This document shows, one piece after another, positions 17,977 through 27,101 of a stretch of 64,000 nt of DNA (position 1 is the first letter of the stretch; each line of letters opens with the position of its first letter). Origin of the DNA: an uncultured bacterium (GTDB lineage Bacteria; Elusimicrobiota; Elusimicrobia; Elusimicrobiales; Elusimicrobiaceae); NCBI GenBank assembly GCA_949291365.1, contig CASEVJ010000008.1, forward strand, positions 62,001 to 126,000, in the 5' to 3' direction. The notes below the pieces were generated by a model. It made no database searches. It was not told where the DNA came from and was given only the letters and a program-made list of their open reading frames with translations. The translations under genes were made by a program, and so were the position numbers.

Positions 17977-19842
17977 ATGCATTACAGTTATTACAAAAGG
18001 CCGCTTTTTCTGTTGCTTGTTTTGTATGTGGCGCTGTTAGCTTTTTTCTACAAACCGGCGCCTTCCTCTAACGACGTTTTCCACAAAATCCCTCTTAAAA
18101 ACGTAACGCTTACCGGCAAGGTGGTGGGCTTTGCGGTGCAGAAACCCAAAAGCCGCAACGTGATTGTAAAAGTCTACAGCGTCAACGGGGAAAAAACAGA
18201 CGGCTATGTCTACGCCCGCTTTAAAGAGCACGCCCCTCTTTGGCACGAAACGCTGCAACTGGAAGGCCGGCTTAAAAAGCCCTATTCTATTGCGCTGCTG
18301 GGCAACTTTGACTGGGGTGCCTACCTAGCCACGAAAAACGTGTTTACGGAAATGGCCGTTTCTTCGGCGCGGCAGGTGCGGGCGCCTTCTTGGTTTTCGC
18401 GCGGGATTTCCGCTGTGCGGGGCGATATATTGGAAGTGTTTGAGCAGAGTTTTAGCCGCAATTTGTCCGCCATTGCCGGCGGCGTACTGCTGGGTGAGCG
18501 AGGGGAAATAGACCCCTCTTTGTATGCAGATTTCCAAGACAGCGGCGCCATTCATCTGCTGGTGGCTTCCGGCGGCAATGTGGGGTTTGTGACGCTGGTG
18601 GTGTTTGCTTTTTGCGCGCTGTTTGGCGCCGGGCGGAAAAAGACGGTGCTTTTGGCACTGCTGATTGCCGGTATTTATACGCTTATTGCCGGGGCGGACG
18701 CACCTTTGGTGCGTGCCTACTTTATGACGGCCTGCGCTGTGGCGGGCTATTTTCTGCACCGTAACAGCGGGGTTTTCCAGGGATTGGTTATTTCCTGCTT
18801 TGTGATTTTGTTGTTAAATCCGGGCGCTGTATTTGAGACGGGCTTTCAAATGTCTTTTTTGGCTACAGTGGCAATTATTATTTGTTTAAACAATTATACC
18901 TTGCCCTATCGGTGGCCGCGCTGGGTGAAATTTTTTGTGCAGATTTTTCTGGCTACATTAAGCACACAGCTGGTGTTATTGCCTGTATTTACCAATGTAT
19001 TTTATAAAGTGTCTTTTGTGGGGCTGCTGGCCAATATGCTGCTAGTACCGCTGGCTTCTGTATTAATGGCGGTAAGCTTTGGCTATTATGTGTGCACCCT
19101 GCTGCATGTTGGTTTTTTGCTTAAAGTTCTGACGGGCGCTTTGTTGGTTGCCTTTCAGCGGCTGGTGGAATTTTTTGCTTCTTGTCCGGGGGCGTCTGTT
19201 GCGGCGGCGGCCTGGCGGCCCGGGTGGATAGCGGCTTATTATGCGGGGGTATTTTTTCTTTTCAATTTGCCGCAGAAAGAATTTGTCCGCCGCGTGTGGA
19301 AATGGATAGCGCTTGCCGCGGCGCTGGCGCTGGTGGTGCAATATGCATTCTTTAACCGGCCGACGGTGTGGCTGCTCAATGAATGGAACAAAAGTGCTAT
19401 TTTGCTGCGTATGCCTGACGGGACGCGCGTTTTGTTCGGCGCGGCGATAGACGGGGAGAAACTGGCCCGTGCGGTGCTTTCTTCCGGTGCGCGCAGTTTA
19501 GACGCGGTACTTATCAGCGAAGACGTCTCTGCACAAAGCGCCCAAATAAACGCACTTTCCGCGGCGGTACACGTCAAAAAAGTCGTGCTCCCGTTTACAG
19601 ATATTTGGCCCGGTGAAGAAATAAAATTGGACGGGCTGACGCTTGCCGCGCGCTGGGGTTTGCTGCTTAACCGCCAAGGCAAGCTGTGGAGCAACCGCGG
19701 CTACAGCGGCGGAAGGGACAGCTTGTCTTATGAAGCGGCCCAAGGCGATATGCATTTTACCGCCGCCAACAGCCGTTTTATTGTTTACGACGGAAAAGTG
19801 TATGACAATGAGCGCAACGCCACCCGCACGCTGCATTTGTAA
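17977..19842 (+). CDS. comEC: ComEC/Rec2-type DNA uptake channel with degenerate C-terminal domain
   Basis: This 621-residue protein matches ComEC, the inner membrane channel for transforming DNA. An N-terminal helix and soluble DUF4131-like domain (about 30-150) are followed by the competence domain with many membrane helices, including GGVLLGERGEI, HLLVASGGNVGFV and GADAPLVRAYFM. The C-terminal 160 residues align with the metallo-beta-lactamase position but lack the HxHxDH metal motif: SLDAVLISED stands where canonical proteins have LTHxDxDH. The domain therefore looks non-catalytic. The start abuts the recR stop. Competence is plausible given the prepilin elsewhere in the window. Confidence 0.88.
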   Translation: MHYSYYKRPLFLLLVLYVALLAFFYKPAPSSNDVFHKIPLKNVTLTGKVVGFAVQKPKSRNVIVKVYSVNGEKTDGYVYARFKEHAPLWHETLQLEGRLKKPYSIALLGNFDWGAYLATKNVFTEMAVSSARQVRAPSWFSRGISAVRGDILEVFEQSFSRNLSAIAGGVLLGERGEIDPSLYADFQDSGAIHLLVASGGNVGFVTLVVFAFCALFGAGRKKTVLLALLIAGIYTLIAGADAPLVRAYFMTACAVAGYFLHRNSGVFQGLVISCFVILLLNPGAVFETGFQMSFLATVAIIICLNNYTLPYRWPRWVKFFVQIFLATLSTQLVLLPVFTNVFYKVSFVGLLANMLLVPLASVLMAVSFGYYVCTLLHVGFLLKVLTGALLVAFQRLVEFFASCPGASVAAAAWRPGWIAAYYAGVFFLFNLPQKEFVRRVWKWIALAAALALVVQYAFFNRPTVWLLNEWNKSAILLRMPDGTRVLFGAAIDGEKLARAVLSSGARSLDAVLISEDVSAQSAQINALSAAVHVKKVVLPFTDIWPGEEIKLDGLTLAARWGLLLNRQGKLWSNRGYSGGRDSLSYEAAQGDMHFTAANSRFIVYDGKVYDNERNATRTLHL

Positions 19843-19877
19843 TATAATATAGGGGCACGCTGAAAAAGGAGTTTTTT

Positions 19878-20366
19878 ATGGATGAAAAAGAATTGGAAAT
19901 GCATAAAAAGTTTTTGCGCGAGGCGGTCAAACTGGCCCGGGAAAATATGTCCACCGGGCGCGGCGGGCCTTTTGGCGCGGTGATTGTAAAAGACGGAGAG
20001 ATTATCGCCCGCGGCAGCAACCAGGTCTTGGGCAGCAAAGACCCGACTATGCACGCGGAAGTGGACGCTATCCGCACTGCCTGCAAAAAATTAAATCATT
20101 TTGAACTTAAAGACTGCGTGATTTATTCTTCCTGCGAGCCCTGCCCCATGTGCCTGGGCGCCATTTATTGGGCGCGGCCCAAAGAGCTTTATTTTGCTGC
20201 AGACCGCCATACGGCGGCCCGGCACGGCTTTGACGATAAATTTATTTATGACGAAATTGCCAAAGATCCGTCCCAGCGCGGTATTAAAACGGTGCGCATT
20301 GAGCTGGAGGATAACGAGGAGCCCTTTGTGCTGTGGGATCAAAAAACAGATAAAACGCAGTATTAA
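19878..20366 (+). CDS. guaD: Guanine deaminase (CDA-fold type)
   Basis: This 162-residue zinc enzyme closely follows the small Bacillus subtilis-type guanine deaminase, which converts guanine to xanthine. The zinc site is HAEVDAIR plus PCPMCLGAIYWARP. GGPFGAVIVKDG and HGFDDKFIYDEI are additional family blocks. An AAGGAG site precedes the ATG, and a TATAAT-like box lies upstream after comEC, so it may also be transcribed separately. A tRNA adenosine deaminase is less likely because the guanine deaminase blocks and the C-terminal extension are present. Confidence 0.88.
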   Translation: MDEKELEMHKKFLREAVKLARENMSTGRGGPFGAVIVKDGEIIARGSNQVLGSKDPTMHAEVDAIRTACKKLNHFELKDCVIYSSCEPCPMCLGAIYWARPKELYFAADRHTAARHGFDDKFIYDEIAKDPSQRGIKTVRIELEDNEEPFVLWDQKTDKTQY

Positions 20367-20371
20367 TGATA

Positions 20372-20396
20372 CCCCGGCGGTGAGCCGGGGTTTTTT
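20372..20396 (+). terminator. Terminator after guaD
   Basis: A 7-bp GC stem CCCCGGC/GCCGGGG with a GGTGA loop is followed by six thymidines, 6 bp after the guaD stop. It should end the 13016-20366 transcript. Confidence 0.92.
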
Positions 20397-20459
20397 ATGG
20401 CTTTTTGCGGCGGAGACACAGCAATTATATCGTGGGGCAGGAAACCCCTTCCGTTTAGC

Positions 20460-20487
20460 AAACACCCCGGGAACCCCGGAGTGTTTG
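20460..20487 (-). terminator. Possible terminator of the peptidoglycan recycling operon
   Basis: An imperfect inverted repeat around AACACCCCGGG/CCCCGGAGTGTT lies about 80 bp beyond the nagZ stop. On the minus strand it is followed by only a short T-run, so termination is plausible but weak. Confidence 0.35.
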
Positions 20488-20566
20488 ACAGAGTAAATCT
20501 TTTGCGGTTATCGCATCACCCGTCATCCGGGGCGACACACAACCAAGAAAGAAAATAAGCGGGCGG

Positions 20567-21967
20567 TTAAACCGACATTTTGCCGCCGGCTTTTTGCTTC
20601 CCGGTCAGGATAGCGGCGGCGCATTGCTGGGCCTCTTCCGCTGGGCTGAATAGGAACAGCCGCGCCGTCAGCTGGGCAATATTTTCTGTGCCAAACGGAC
20701 TGCCAAAGCTGACAAAAATGCTTTGGCGATGGGCGGCGGCCTGTTGTGCCAGCAGCTGCTGTTCCTGCGATGAGAGATTGATATGTCCTTTGAAGGCCTT
20801 GTAGTTAGAAAAACTGGCCGCCACCAGCGTTTGTTGGCCGTGGCCCGGTCGGCCAATGCGTATGCTTAATTTTTCTAGTGTGTGCAAAAAAGTTTGCGCC
20901 GCAAAGGACTCTTCGTTACCCAGTTCCAAATAAGCGATTTCCTGCCCGGGGGCCAGCGTAAGCGCCGGGCCCTGCCATACCGCGCAGGACGCGGCATAGC
21001 GCTGGTTAAACTGGGCGGCGGAAAACCCGGATTGCTTGGGGCGCAGGGGCTGGTTTATCAGCCGTTCCTGCAGGGAAATAGATTGATGGGCAATCTCTTC
21101 CAGCCCGGGTTGTTTTTGCAGAAAATCCGACAAAGCTACCGCGTCTGTAGCGGAAAGCAAAATGTGCGTACCGGCGTGCAGTGCGTTTAAGGCGGTTTGG
21201 CAGACGTCTTGGGCGGATTTCATATTCAGGGCGTCTGTAAATATCAGTCCGCCAAAACCCATTTTCTCTTTTAAAATACCGGTCAGTATCGTGCGGGATT
21301 GGGAGGCGGGGAGCTGCGGGTCTATGGCTGGTACAAATAAGTGCCCCGCCATAACTCCGTTGGCCTGCGGCAGGGCAGCGCCAAAAGGCAGCAACTCTTC
21401 TTTTTCTAGTTCTGCGGCTGTGCGCGTCAGCACGGGCAAAGCCAGGTGGGAGTCCGTGCGGGTGCTGCCATGCCCCGGGAAATGTTTGAGACAATTATAT
21501 ACCCCGCCGTCATTTAAGCCGCGGCACAAGGCCGCCCCCAGTTTGCCCACCGCTTGGGGATTTGCCCCAAAGGAGCGGGTGTTAACAATCGGGTTTTGCG
21601 GTTCATTGCACAAATCCAGCACTGGGGCAAATACCCAGTCTACACCGACACTGCGGGCCTCGCGGGCCAGTGTGAGCCCTTTTTGGTAGGCGGCGTCTTC
21701 GGTGCCGTTGGCGCCGATAGCCAGATTGGAAAGCACCCAACTCTCTTTGGCTATCCAGCGGCCCAAGCCGTCTTCATAATCGGCACAGATAAATAAATGT
21801 GGCAGTGTGGACGCGGCCCGAAGCTGTGTAATAAGACGGCGGATTTCATCGCGCGTGCCGCCGTATATGCAAAAGCCGCCCGCGCCGCGCCGCGCCATTT
21901 CCAACGCGTCTTCTGTGCGGGATTTGCCAAACCAAAAGCCCGGATAAATCAGCCGGTTGATATTCAT
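20567..21967 (-). CDS. nagZ: Beta-N-acetylhexosaminidase, NagZ-type (GH3)
   Basis: This 466-residue family 3 glycoside hydrolase removes GlcNAc from GlcNAc-anhydroMurNAc-peptides during wall recycling. The catalytic His/Asp dyad motif is seen in KHFPGHGSTRTDSH, and the nucleophile aspartate in FTDALNM, the form found in Bacillus-type NagZ. No signal peptide is present, so it is cytoplasmic like E. coli NagZ. It has about 120 residues beyond the barrel, more than E. coli NagZ. Its ATG overlaps the anmK stop as ATGA, and it is the last gene of a five-gene operon. Confidence 0.9.
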   Translation of the reverse strand: MNINRLIYPGFWFGKSRTEDALEMARRGAGGFCIYGGTRDEIRRLITQLRAASTLPHLFICADYEDGLGRWIAKESWVLSNLAIGANGTEDAAYQKGLTLAREARSVGVDWVFAPVLDLCNEPQNPIVNTRSFGANPQAVGKLGAALCRGLNDGGVYNCLKHFPGHGSTRTDSHLALPVLTRTAAELEKEELLPFGAALPQANGVMAGHLFVPAIDPQLPASQSRTILTGILKEKMGFGGLIFTDALNMKSAQDVCQTALNALHAGTHILLSATDAVALSDFLQKQPGLEEIAHQSISLQERLINQPLRPKQSGFSAAQFNQRYAASCAVWQGPALTLAPGQEIAYLELGNEESFAAQTFLHTLEKLSIRIGRPGHGQQTLVAASFSNYKAFKGHINLSSQEQQLLAQQAAAHRQSIFVSFGSPFGTENIAQLTARLFLFSPAEEAQQCAAAILTGKQKAGGKMSV

Positions 21968-23097
21968 AACACCACTTCTCCGATAATCGTATTTTCGCGT
22001 GCACCTGTTGCCCGTGCGCAGTGATTGATTTTGCCTTGCAGCGCCAGATAAGCCATCAGCCCAAAAGCCGCCGCTTCTTTGGCTTGCGGGTCTATGCCGG
22101 CGCTAGCCGATGTATGCACGGGCAGGCCGCTTATGCGGCGCAGGTTTTCCAACAGCGTGCGATTGTAGGCCCCGCCGCCGGAAACGATGATTTGTTTTTG
22201 GCAGCGGGCCGGCACAAAGCGTTTAATGGCTTCACATACGGCGGCCGCTGTAAATAGGTTTAGAGTGGCCAGTAAGTCGCAGGCCCGGCCGGGCCCGAAA
22301 GCGGCAAAATGGCGGGCCAAATAGACCGGGCCAAAGTCGTTTTTGTCTAAACTTTTGGGAGGTTTTTGGCGGAAAAAGGGCTGCGTGAGCAGTTTTTGCA
22401 CCAGTTTTTCATCGGCTTTTCCCCGGGCGGCTGCGGCCCCGTTTTGGTCATAGGGCGTATGCAGAAAACGCGCACTGGCGATATCCATAAGCGTATTGGC
22501 CGGCCCGCAGTCAAAGCCGATGGTTTTTATTCCTTTTCCCACCACGGACAAATTGGCAATGCCGCCCAGATTAAGCAGGATAACCGGCGTTCCTTTGCCA
22601 AACATATATTCGTCAAAAAACGGAATAAGCGGCGCCCCCTGCCCGCCTAAAGCCATGTCTTTTTCCCGAAAGTGTGCTACCACCGGCACCCCCAGTTCGG
22701 CCGCCAGAAAGGCGGGCTCGGCAATTTGCAGGGTATTGGGTATTTTGTCTTTGGGGCCGTGATACACAGTTTGCCCGTGGCTGCCGGCACAGCAAATCCG
22801 GCTTTTGGGCAGGCCGGCCCATGTCAAAAAGGCACGCGCTTTTTGCGCATACAGTTTGCCCAACTCAAAATTCAGGGCAGACAGTTGCGGTGCGTGCAGT
22901 TCTTTGGCGTGCAGCAGGCGTTTTTGCAAGGCCGGCGGATACGGATAATTTTTAAAAGCCACCACCCGCAGCGGCAGCGGCTGCAAAGCGCATATGGTCA
23001 GCCCGTCACAGCTGGTGCCGCTCATCAGCCCCAGCACCAGTTTGGAGCGGGCGGCGCGTATGCGGCCGTGGCGGGAAGAAGGGAATTTAGTTGTCAT
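21964..23097 (-). CDS. anmK: Anhydro-N-acetylmuramic acid kinase
   Basis: This 377-residue kinase converts anhydroMurNAc to MurNAc-6-phosphate in the cytoplasm. The N-terminal LGLMSGTSCDGL is the family's nucleotide-binding signature, and FDCGPANTLMD contains the active-site aspartate. A GGAGG ribosome binding site supports the ATG, which lies 11 bp inside murQ. Its product is the substrate of MurQ, the neighbouring gene. It has a basic N-terminal extension (SSRHGRIRAARSK) before the usual start; otherwise it is standard. Confidence 0.95.
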   Translation of the reverse strand: MTTKFPSSRHGRIRAARSKLVLGLMSGTSCDGLTICALQPLPLRVVAFKNYPYPPALQKRLLHAKELHAPQLSALNFELGKLYAQKARAFLTWAGLPKSRICCAGSHGQTVYHGPKDKIPNTLQIAEPAFLAAELGVPVVAHFREKDMALGGQGAPLIPFFDEYMFGKGTPVILLNLGGIANLSVVGKGIKTIGFDCGPANTLMDIASARFLHTPYDQNGAAAARGKADEKLVQKLLTQPFFRQKPPKSLDKNDFGPVYLARHFAAFGPGRACDLLATLNLFTAAAVCEAIKRFVPARCQKQIIVSGGGAYNRTLLENLRRISGLPVHTSASAGIDPQAKEAAAFGLMAYLALQGKINHCARATGARENTIIGEVVL

Positions 23098-23980
23098 GCA
23101 AGACCTCCGCCAGAAAACCGCGGTGTTTTTTAAGTAACGCCTCTGCTTGGGGGAGAGTCAGTTTTTTGCGATGCATGACAATAGCGGTTTTGACGTTTTT
23201 GCCGGCCGCGTTCAGAAGTTTTCGGGCGGTCTGTTCGTCTGTTTGGGCAATCATGCTTATTAAACGCACGGCCCGGCGCACGAGTTTTTGGTTGGTGGGC
23301 TGTACGTCCACCATCAAATTACCGTATATTTTGCCTGCGCGCGCCATGGCCCCGGTGGTAATAGCGTTGAGGGCCATTTTGGTAGCACTGCCGGCTTTCA
23401 TGCGCGTAGAGCCGCTTAAGGCCTCGGGCCCGGTGGGCAGATAAACAAAAATAGAGGCATGGCGGATATCTGCCTTTGGATTGCAAGACACCAAAGCCGT
23501 GCGGCAGCCCGCTTTTTGCGCCGCGTGCAAGGCGCCCAATACATAAGGCGTGGTGCCGCTGGCGGCCAGCCCCAGCACAAAATCCCCTTTATGGGCTTTG
23601 GCAAGCAAATCTTTGCCGCCTTGTGCGGCATTGTCTTCCGCTCCTTCCACAGAGCGGAAAACGGCCTTTTTCCCGCCCGCCATAATGGCAATGATTTGTG
23701 AGGGTTTGGTGCCAAAGGTGGGCACGCATTCCGCCGCTTCCAGCACACCCAGCCGCCCGCTGGTGCCGGCGCCGATAAAAATAATTTTGTGCCCCGCCAA
23801 AAAGGTTTCTGCGGCGCATTCTATGGCTTGGGCAATAGCCACCGCGGCTTGACGCACGGCGCGGGCGGCGTTTGTATCTTCGGCATTAAACAGGCGGGCC
23901 ATTTGCAGGGCGGAGCTTTTGTCTAACCGGGCGGTGTGGGGGTTGACGGCTTCTGTAGACAGCGGAGCGTTTTGTTTCAT
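23087..23980 (-). CDS. murQ: N-acetylmuramic acid 6-phosphate etherase
   Basis: This 297-residue SIS-domain lyase cleaves the lactyl ether of MurNAc-6-phosphate to give GlcNAc-6-phosphate. GAGTSGRLGVLEAAE carries the sugar-phosphate loop and one catalytic glutamate, and EGAEDNAAQG carries the second conserved acidic site. It abuts ampG with no spacer (TAA-ATG) and overlaps anmK by 11 bp, so the three are translationally coupled. Length is typical. Confidence 0.96.
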   Translation of the reverse strand: MKQNAPLSTEAVNPHTARLDKSSALQMARLFNAEDTNAARAVRQAAVAIAQAIECAAETFLAGHKIIFIGAGTSGRLGVLEAAECVPTFGTKPSQIIAIMAGGKKAVFRSVEGAEDNAAQGGKDLLAKAHKGDFVLGLAASGTTPYVLGALHAAQKAGCRTALVSCNPKADIRHASIFVYLPTGPEALSGSTRMKAGSATKMALNAITTGAMARAGKIYGNLMVDVQPTNQKLVRRAVRLISMIAQTDEQTARKLLNAAGKNVKTAIVMHRKKLTLPQAEALLKKHRGFLAEVLHDN

Positions 23981-25330
23981 TTAATCAGCATCTCCTATGT
24001 GCATTTTATGCGTGCGGAACGCTTTTTCCGTCTCTTCTATGGATTTGATTTTAAACGTCAGCGGAATGACAGTCAGCGTGCATACGCTGACAGCCGCCAC
24101 CACTATAAAATAGGGTCCATATCCCAGCCGCATTTGCCAGGTGCCCGAGAGCATGGACGGCGCCATCATGCCAAGTGCCATAATACCGGTGGAAATGGCG
24201 TAATGCGAAGTTTTGTATTTGCCCTGGGATACATACATAATAAAGACAGAGAAGGCCATAAGCGCCAGCCCGTTGCCAAAGTGCTCCAGCGTAATCAATA
24301 GGGCCGTCAGCACTACACCGGGCCGCGCATAGGCCATGTAAATATAAAAGAAATTGGGCAGAATTAAGATAATAGCAAAGGGCCAGATACATTTTTTAAA
24401 TCCGTATTTCCCTAGCAGCCAGCCGCCGGCCAAATTGCCGGCAATAATGGCTCCCAGCCCCAGTGTGCCTTTAATCAGCCCGTAGCTTTGCACAGAAAGC
24501 CCCAACGCGCCTTCTTCTGCTCCGCGCAGCAAAAACAGCGGTACAATTTTTTCAAGCAGGGCGTCTCCCAGGCGATAAAACAGAATAAAAATCAAAATAT
24601 AGATAATATTTTTTTGGCAAAAATAGGTTTTAAATGCGTCTGCCCAGGCATTTTGCCCTTGCGGGGCGGCAGGGCCGTCGCCGGCGGGGGCAGGCAGTAC
24701 AAAACGGTGCCATAACGCTCCGCCGGCAAACAGCGCTGTCAAAAACAAAAACATCAAGGCCCAGTTGTAAGGCCATTTAATAAAGTGCGAAGATAATTCT
24801 GCCGTCGGCTGGGCCAAGGCACCTACCGCGGCTACCAAAATACCGCTGCCAAAAATCATGGCCAAGCGGTAGAAAATGGTGCGTATGCCCACAAAATACC
24901 CTTGCTGTGGCGCGGTAAGCGCCAGCAGGTAATAGCCGTCGGTGGCGATGTCTAATGTAGCCGAGACAAAAGCCCCCGCCAAAAAGCCAAATAAGGACAA
25001 AGAGAAAAAGGTGAGGTTATTTAACTGTTGTGCGTATGTAAAAGCGTTCCAAGCAGTTAAGGCAGCCAACAGCAGAAATACAGCCGCCATAGCGGTTTGC
25101 GCGCCCAGCAGCCAGCGGCGTTTGCTGCTTTTACCGTCCACTAACGGGCTCCAGAGCATTTTTAATGTCCAGGGCAGGTACAGCCACCCCGTCCAAAAGG
25201 CAATTTGGTCGTTAGAAAAGCCAATATCCGCATACAGCACCACGGAAACGGCATTAATGATAATATAGGGCAGCCCTTCCAGAAAATACAGGGAAGGGAT
25301 ATATAGCCATGGGGACGGATGCTTGGGCAT
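23981..25330 (-). CDS. ampG: AmpG-type muropeptide permease (MFS)
   Basis: This 449-residue protein with 12 or more membrane segments resembles AmpG, which imports GlcNAc-anhydroMurNAc-peptides. The start WLYIPSLYFLEGLPYIIINAVSVVLYADIG corresponds to the conserved AmpG region (YxxxGLP...). Its position directly upstream of murQ-anmK-nagZ strongly supports the substrate assignment. It starts 8 bp after the AI-2E gene stop. Another sugar substrate is possible but less likely given the operon. Confidence 0.85.
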   Translation of the reverse strand: MPKHPSPWLYIPSLYFLEGLPYIIINAVSVVLYADIGFSNDQIAFWTGWLYLPWTLKMLWSPLVDGKSSKRRWLLGAQTAMAAVFLLLAALTAWNAFTYAQQLNNLTFFSLSLFGFLAGAFVSATLDIATDGYYLLALTAPQQGYFVGIRTIFYRLAMIFGSGILVAAVGALAQPTAELSSHFIKWPYNWALMFLFLTALFAGGALWHRFVLPAPAGDGPAAPQGQNAWADAFKTYFCQKNIIYILIFILFYRLGDALLEKIVPLFLLRGAEEGALGLSVQSYGLIKGTLGLGAIIAGNLAGGWLLGKYGFKKCIWPFAIILILPNFFYIYMAYARPGVVLTALLITLEHFGNGLALMAFSVFIMYVSQGKYKTSHYAISTGIMALGMMAPSMLSGTWQMRLGYGPYFIVVAAVSVCTLTVIPLTFKIKSIEETEKAFRTHKMHIGDAD

Positions 25331-25338
25331 AGACGCTC

Positions 25339-26358
25339 CTATTTAAAAGGCAGCCGCCCAGCCAGCAAATCAGCAAACGGTTTGGTGGGCTGACTGAGCT
25401 CTAAAATCATTTTAATAATAGAGGTAAGCGGCACGGCCAGCAGCGCCCCAATGACACCCCAGACCAATGCCCAGAAAATTAAAGACGCAATCACCACCAC
25501 CGGGTTTAAGTCCATGCCTTTGCCCAGCCATTTTGTTTCCAAGATATTTCCCACCACAAAATGAATGGATGAAAGCAAACAAATAGCCAAAATCATGCGC
25601 CAGTCAAACCCATACTGCAAAAATAATACTGGCATAGGCAAAACGGTGGCAATAAAAGGGCCGATATTGGGGATAAAATTAAGCACAAATGTAATGACGG
25701 CAAACATAATAGCCAGTTCTGTGCGCAGGGCAGCCAGCACAATCCACGTCAGGAACGCCGCCAGCAGCGAAACAAAAATTTTGACAATCAGATAATAGGA
25801 AATCTGCTTTTCAATGTTACTGACGAGGGCCGTTTTTTCATCTCCGGAAGCCCGGCCCATAAACAGAAAAATCAAAAACAGCGAAATCAGCGTCAGGTTG
25901 GAAATGAATGACACTACTCCGCCGCCCATCGTGCGCAGCATATTAAACAGCGGAACGCGGTTGAGCGTTTCTGAAAGGAGCTCCGAATTGGCCTGAATGC
26001 CGAATTTTTGGGCGGTTTGCAGCAGCCAGGCCACGGTGTCGTTGAGCTTTTCGGCGTAAATATTGGCCCCGTTGACAAAAGAGGAAATGGAGTTGGATAC
26101 AAAAATGACAGACAGCGCCGCTAATCCCAAAAAGAGCAGTATGCCCAATAAAAATCCCAGCAGGTGGGGCACTTTCCATTTCTTTTTCATCCAATCGGCA
26201 ATAGTGTTCAATACGATAGATAAAAATAAAGCAATTACAAAGGGCATCAAAACGGCTTTGGCGTACACCAACACCCAGGTCAGAGCCGTGCCGGCTAAAA
26301 TCAGCAGGCAGGCATTGTTAATCGGTGCATAGACCGAAGAAGCGGCAGGTTTAAACAT
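25339..26358 (-). CDS. AI-2E family transporter-like membrane protein
   Basis: This 339-residue protein matches the AI-2E/PerM family. It has an N-terminal pair of membrane helices, a soluble segment with amphipathic helices (about 60-150), and a cluster of C-terminal helices containing NFIPNIGPFIATVLP and the WGVIGALLAVPLT motif. Family members export varied substrates; autoinducer-2 export is only one example. An AAGGAG site precedes the ATG. It heads the recycling operon, which is unusual company and may mean export of a wall-derived metabolite, or may be incidental. Confidence 0.85.
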   Translation of the reverse strand: MFKPAASSVYAPINNACLLILAGTALTWVLVYAKAVLMPFVIALFLSIVLNTIADWMKKKWKVPHLLGFLLGILLFLGLAALSVIFVSNSISSFVNGANIYAEKLNDTVAWLLQTAQKFGIQANSELLSETLNRVPLFNMLRTMGGGVVSFISNLTLISLFLIFLFMGRASGDEKTALVSNIEKQISYYLIVKIFVSLLAAFLTWIVLAALRTELAIMFAVITFVLNFIPNIGPFIATVLPMPVLFLQYGFDWRMILAICLLSSIHFVVGNILETKWLGKGMDLNPVVVIASLIFWALVWGVIGALLAVPLTSIIKMILELSQPTKPFADLLAGRLPFK

Positions 26359-26459
26359 GGCTACTCCTTACAATTAATAAAGAAATATTCTTTTCTCTAT
26401 ATTATCATAAAACAAGCCGCCGCAAAATTTTTGGCGGGGAAATATAATAATAAATTTTG

Positions 26460-26499
26460 TTGACATTGTGTTGTACTGTTTGTTTAAAAATGGTATTCT
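26460..26499 (+). promoter_or_regulatory. Promoter of the FecR-like/barrel operon
   Basis: A perfect TTGACA (26460-26465) is followed after 17 bp by TTTAAA. A second option, TTGTAC-17-TATTCT (26471-26499), lies 11 bp downstream. A long AT-rich tract precedes it, and an AAAGGAG site stands before the ATG at 26549. The signals predict high expression. Confidence 0.6.
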
Positions 26500-26548
26500 T
26501 TATACAGTAAGGACTTTATAACACAAACAAAAAAGGAGCAGAACGTAC

Positions 26549-27085
26549 ATGAAAAAAAGCATCGCATTAGTATTTGGCGCTTTGTTTCTGTTCAGCGCGG
26601 CTCAAGCGGCTGTGACCGTAACGCGCGACGGCAAAACGGCTAAATACGAAAACGGCAGCACGGTGACTGTTACCGGTCAATCTGCCGCCGTCGTAAACTA
26701 CAACGGGGTGAAGATTTCCGTCCCGGCGGGCTCTGCCGTGACCATTACGGAAAATGCTGACGGTTCCGTCCGCATCACTGGCACGAACGTGGCTGGTGTC
26801 AAAGTGGGAAGCAATACGGTCAGCGCTTCCGGCCCGGTTTCTTTCTCCGTTTCTCCCAAAACGAATGCCATTACCGTGAACAGAGGTACGCTGGTAGTGC
26901 AGAACGCTTCCGGCAGAACCACCACGGTAGCCGCCGGTTCTTCTTATTCCGGCGCCGCTGCTGAAGCTACGGCCTCTTCTGTGCCGGCTTTTGTAAATGA
27001 AGCCGTCTTGGGTGAAAACACCGTGAGCCAGCAGGCCACGCAAGACGTTGAGGAAACGCTCAGCCCTTCCTCTCCGAGAAACTAA
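26549..27085 (+). CDS. Secreted FecR-like beta-helical protein
   Basis: This 178-residue protein has a clear signal peptide ending SAAQA. The mature part is made of short Thr/Val/Ser-rich strands (VTVTRDGKTAKYENGSTVTV, SVPAGSAVTITENADGSV), resembling the FecR fold. There is no membrane helix besides the signal. It ends in a Ser/Pro/Glu-rich tail. It is followed 16 bp later by a beta-barrel gene and shares its promoter. In other bacteria FecR-like proteins and putative barrel porins occur together near polysaccharide export loci, and a large polysaccharide cluster begins 1.6 kb downstream here. Function is unknown. Confidence 0.65.
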   Translation: MKKSIALVFGALFLFSAAQAAVTVTRDGKTAKYENGSTVTVTGQSAAVVNYNGVKISVPAGSAVTITENADGSVRITGTNVAGVKVGSNTVSASGPVSFSVSPKTNAITVNRGTLVVQNASGRTTTVAAGSSYSGAAAEATASSVPAFVNEAVLGENTVSQQATQDVEETLSPSSPRN

Positions 27086-27101
27086 GGGAGATTAAGCAAG
27101 A

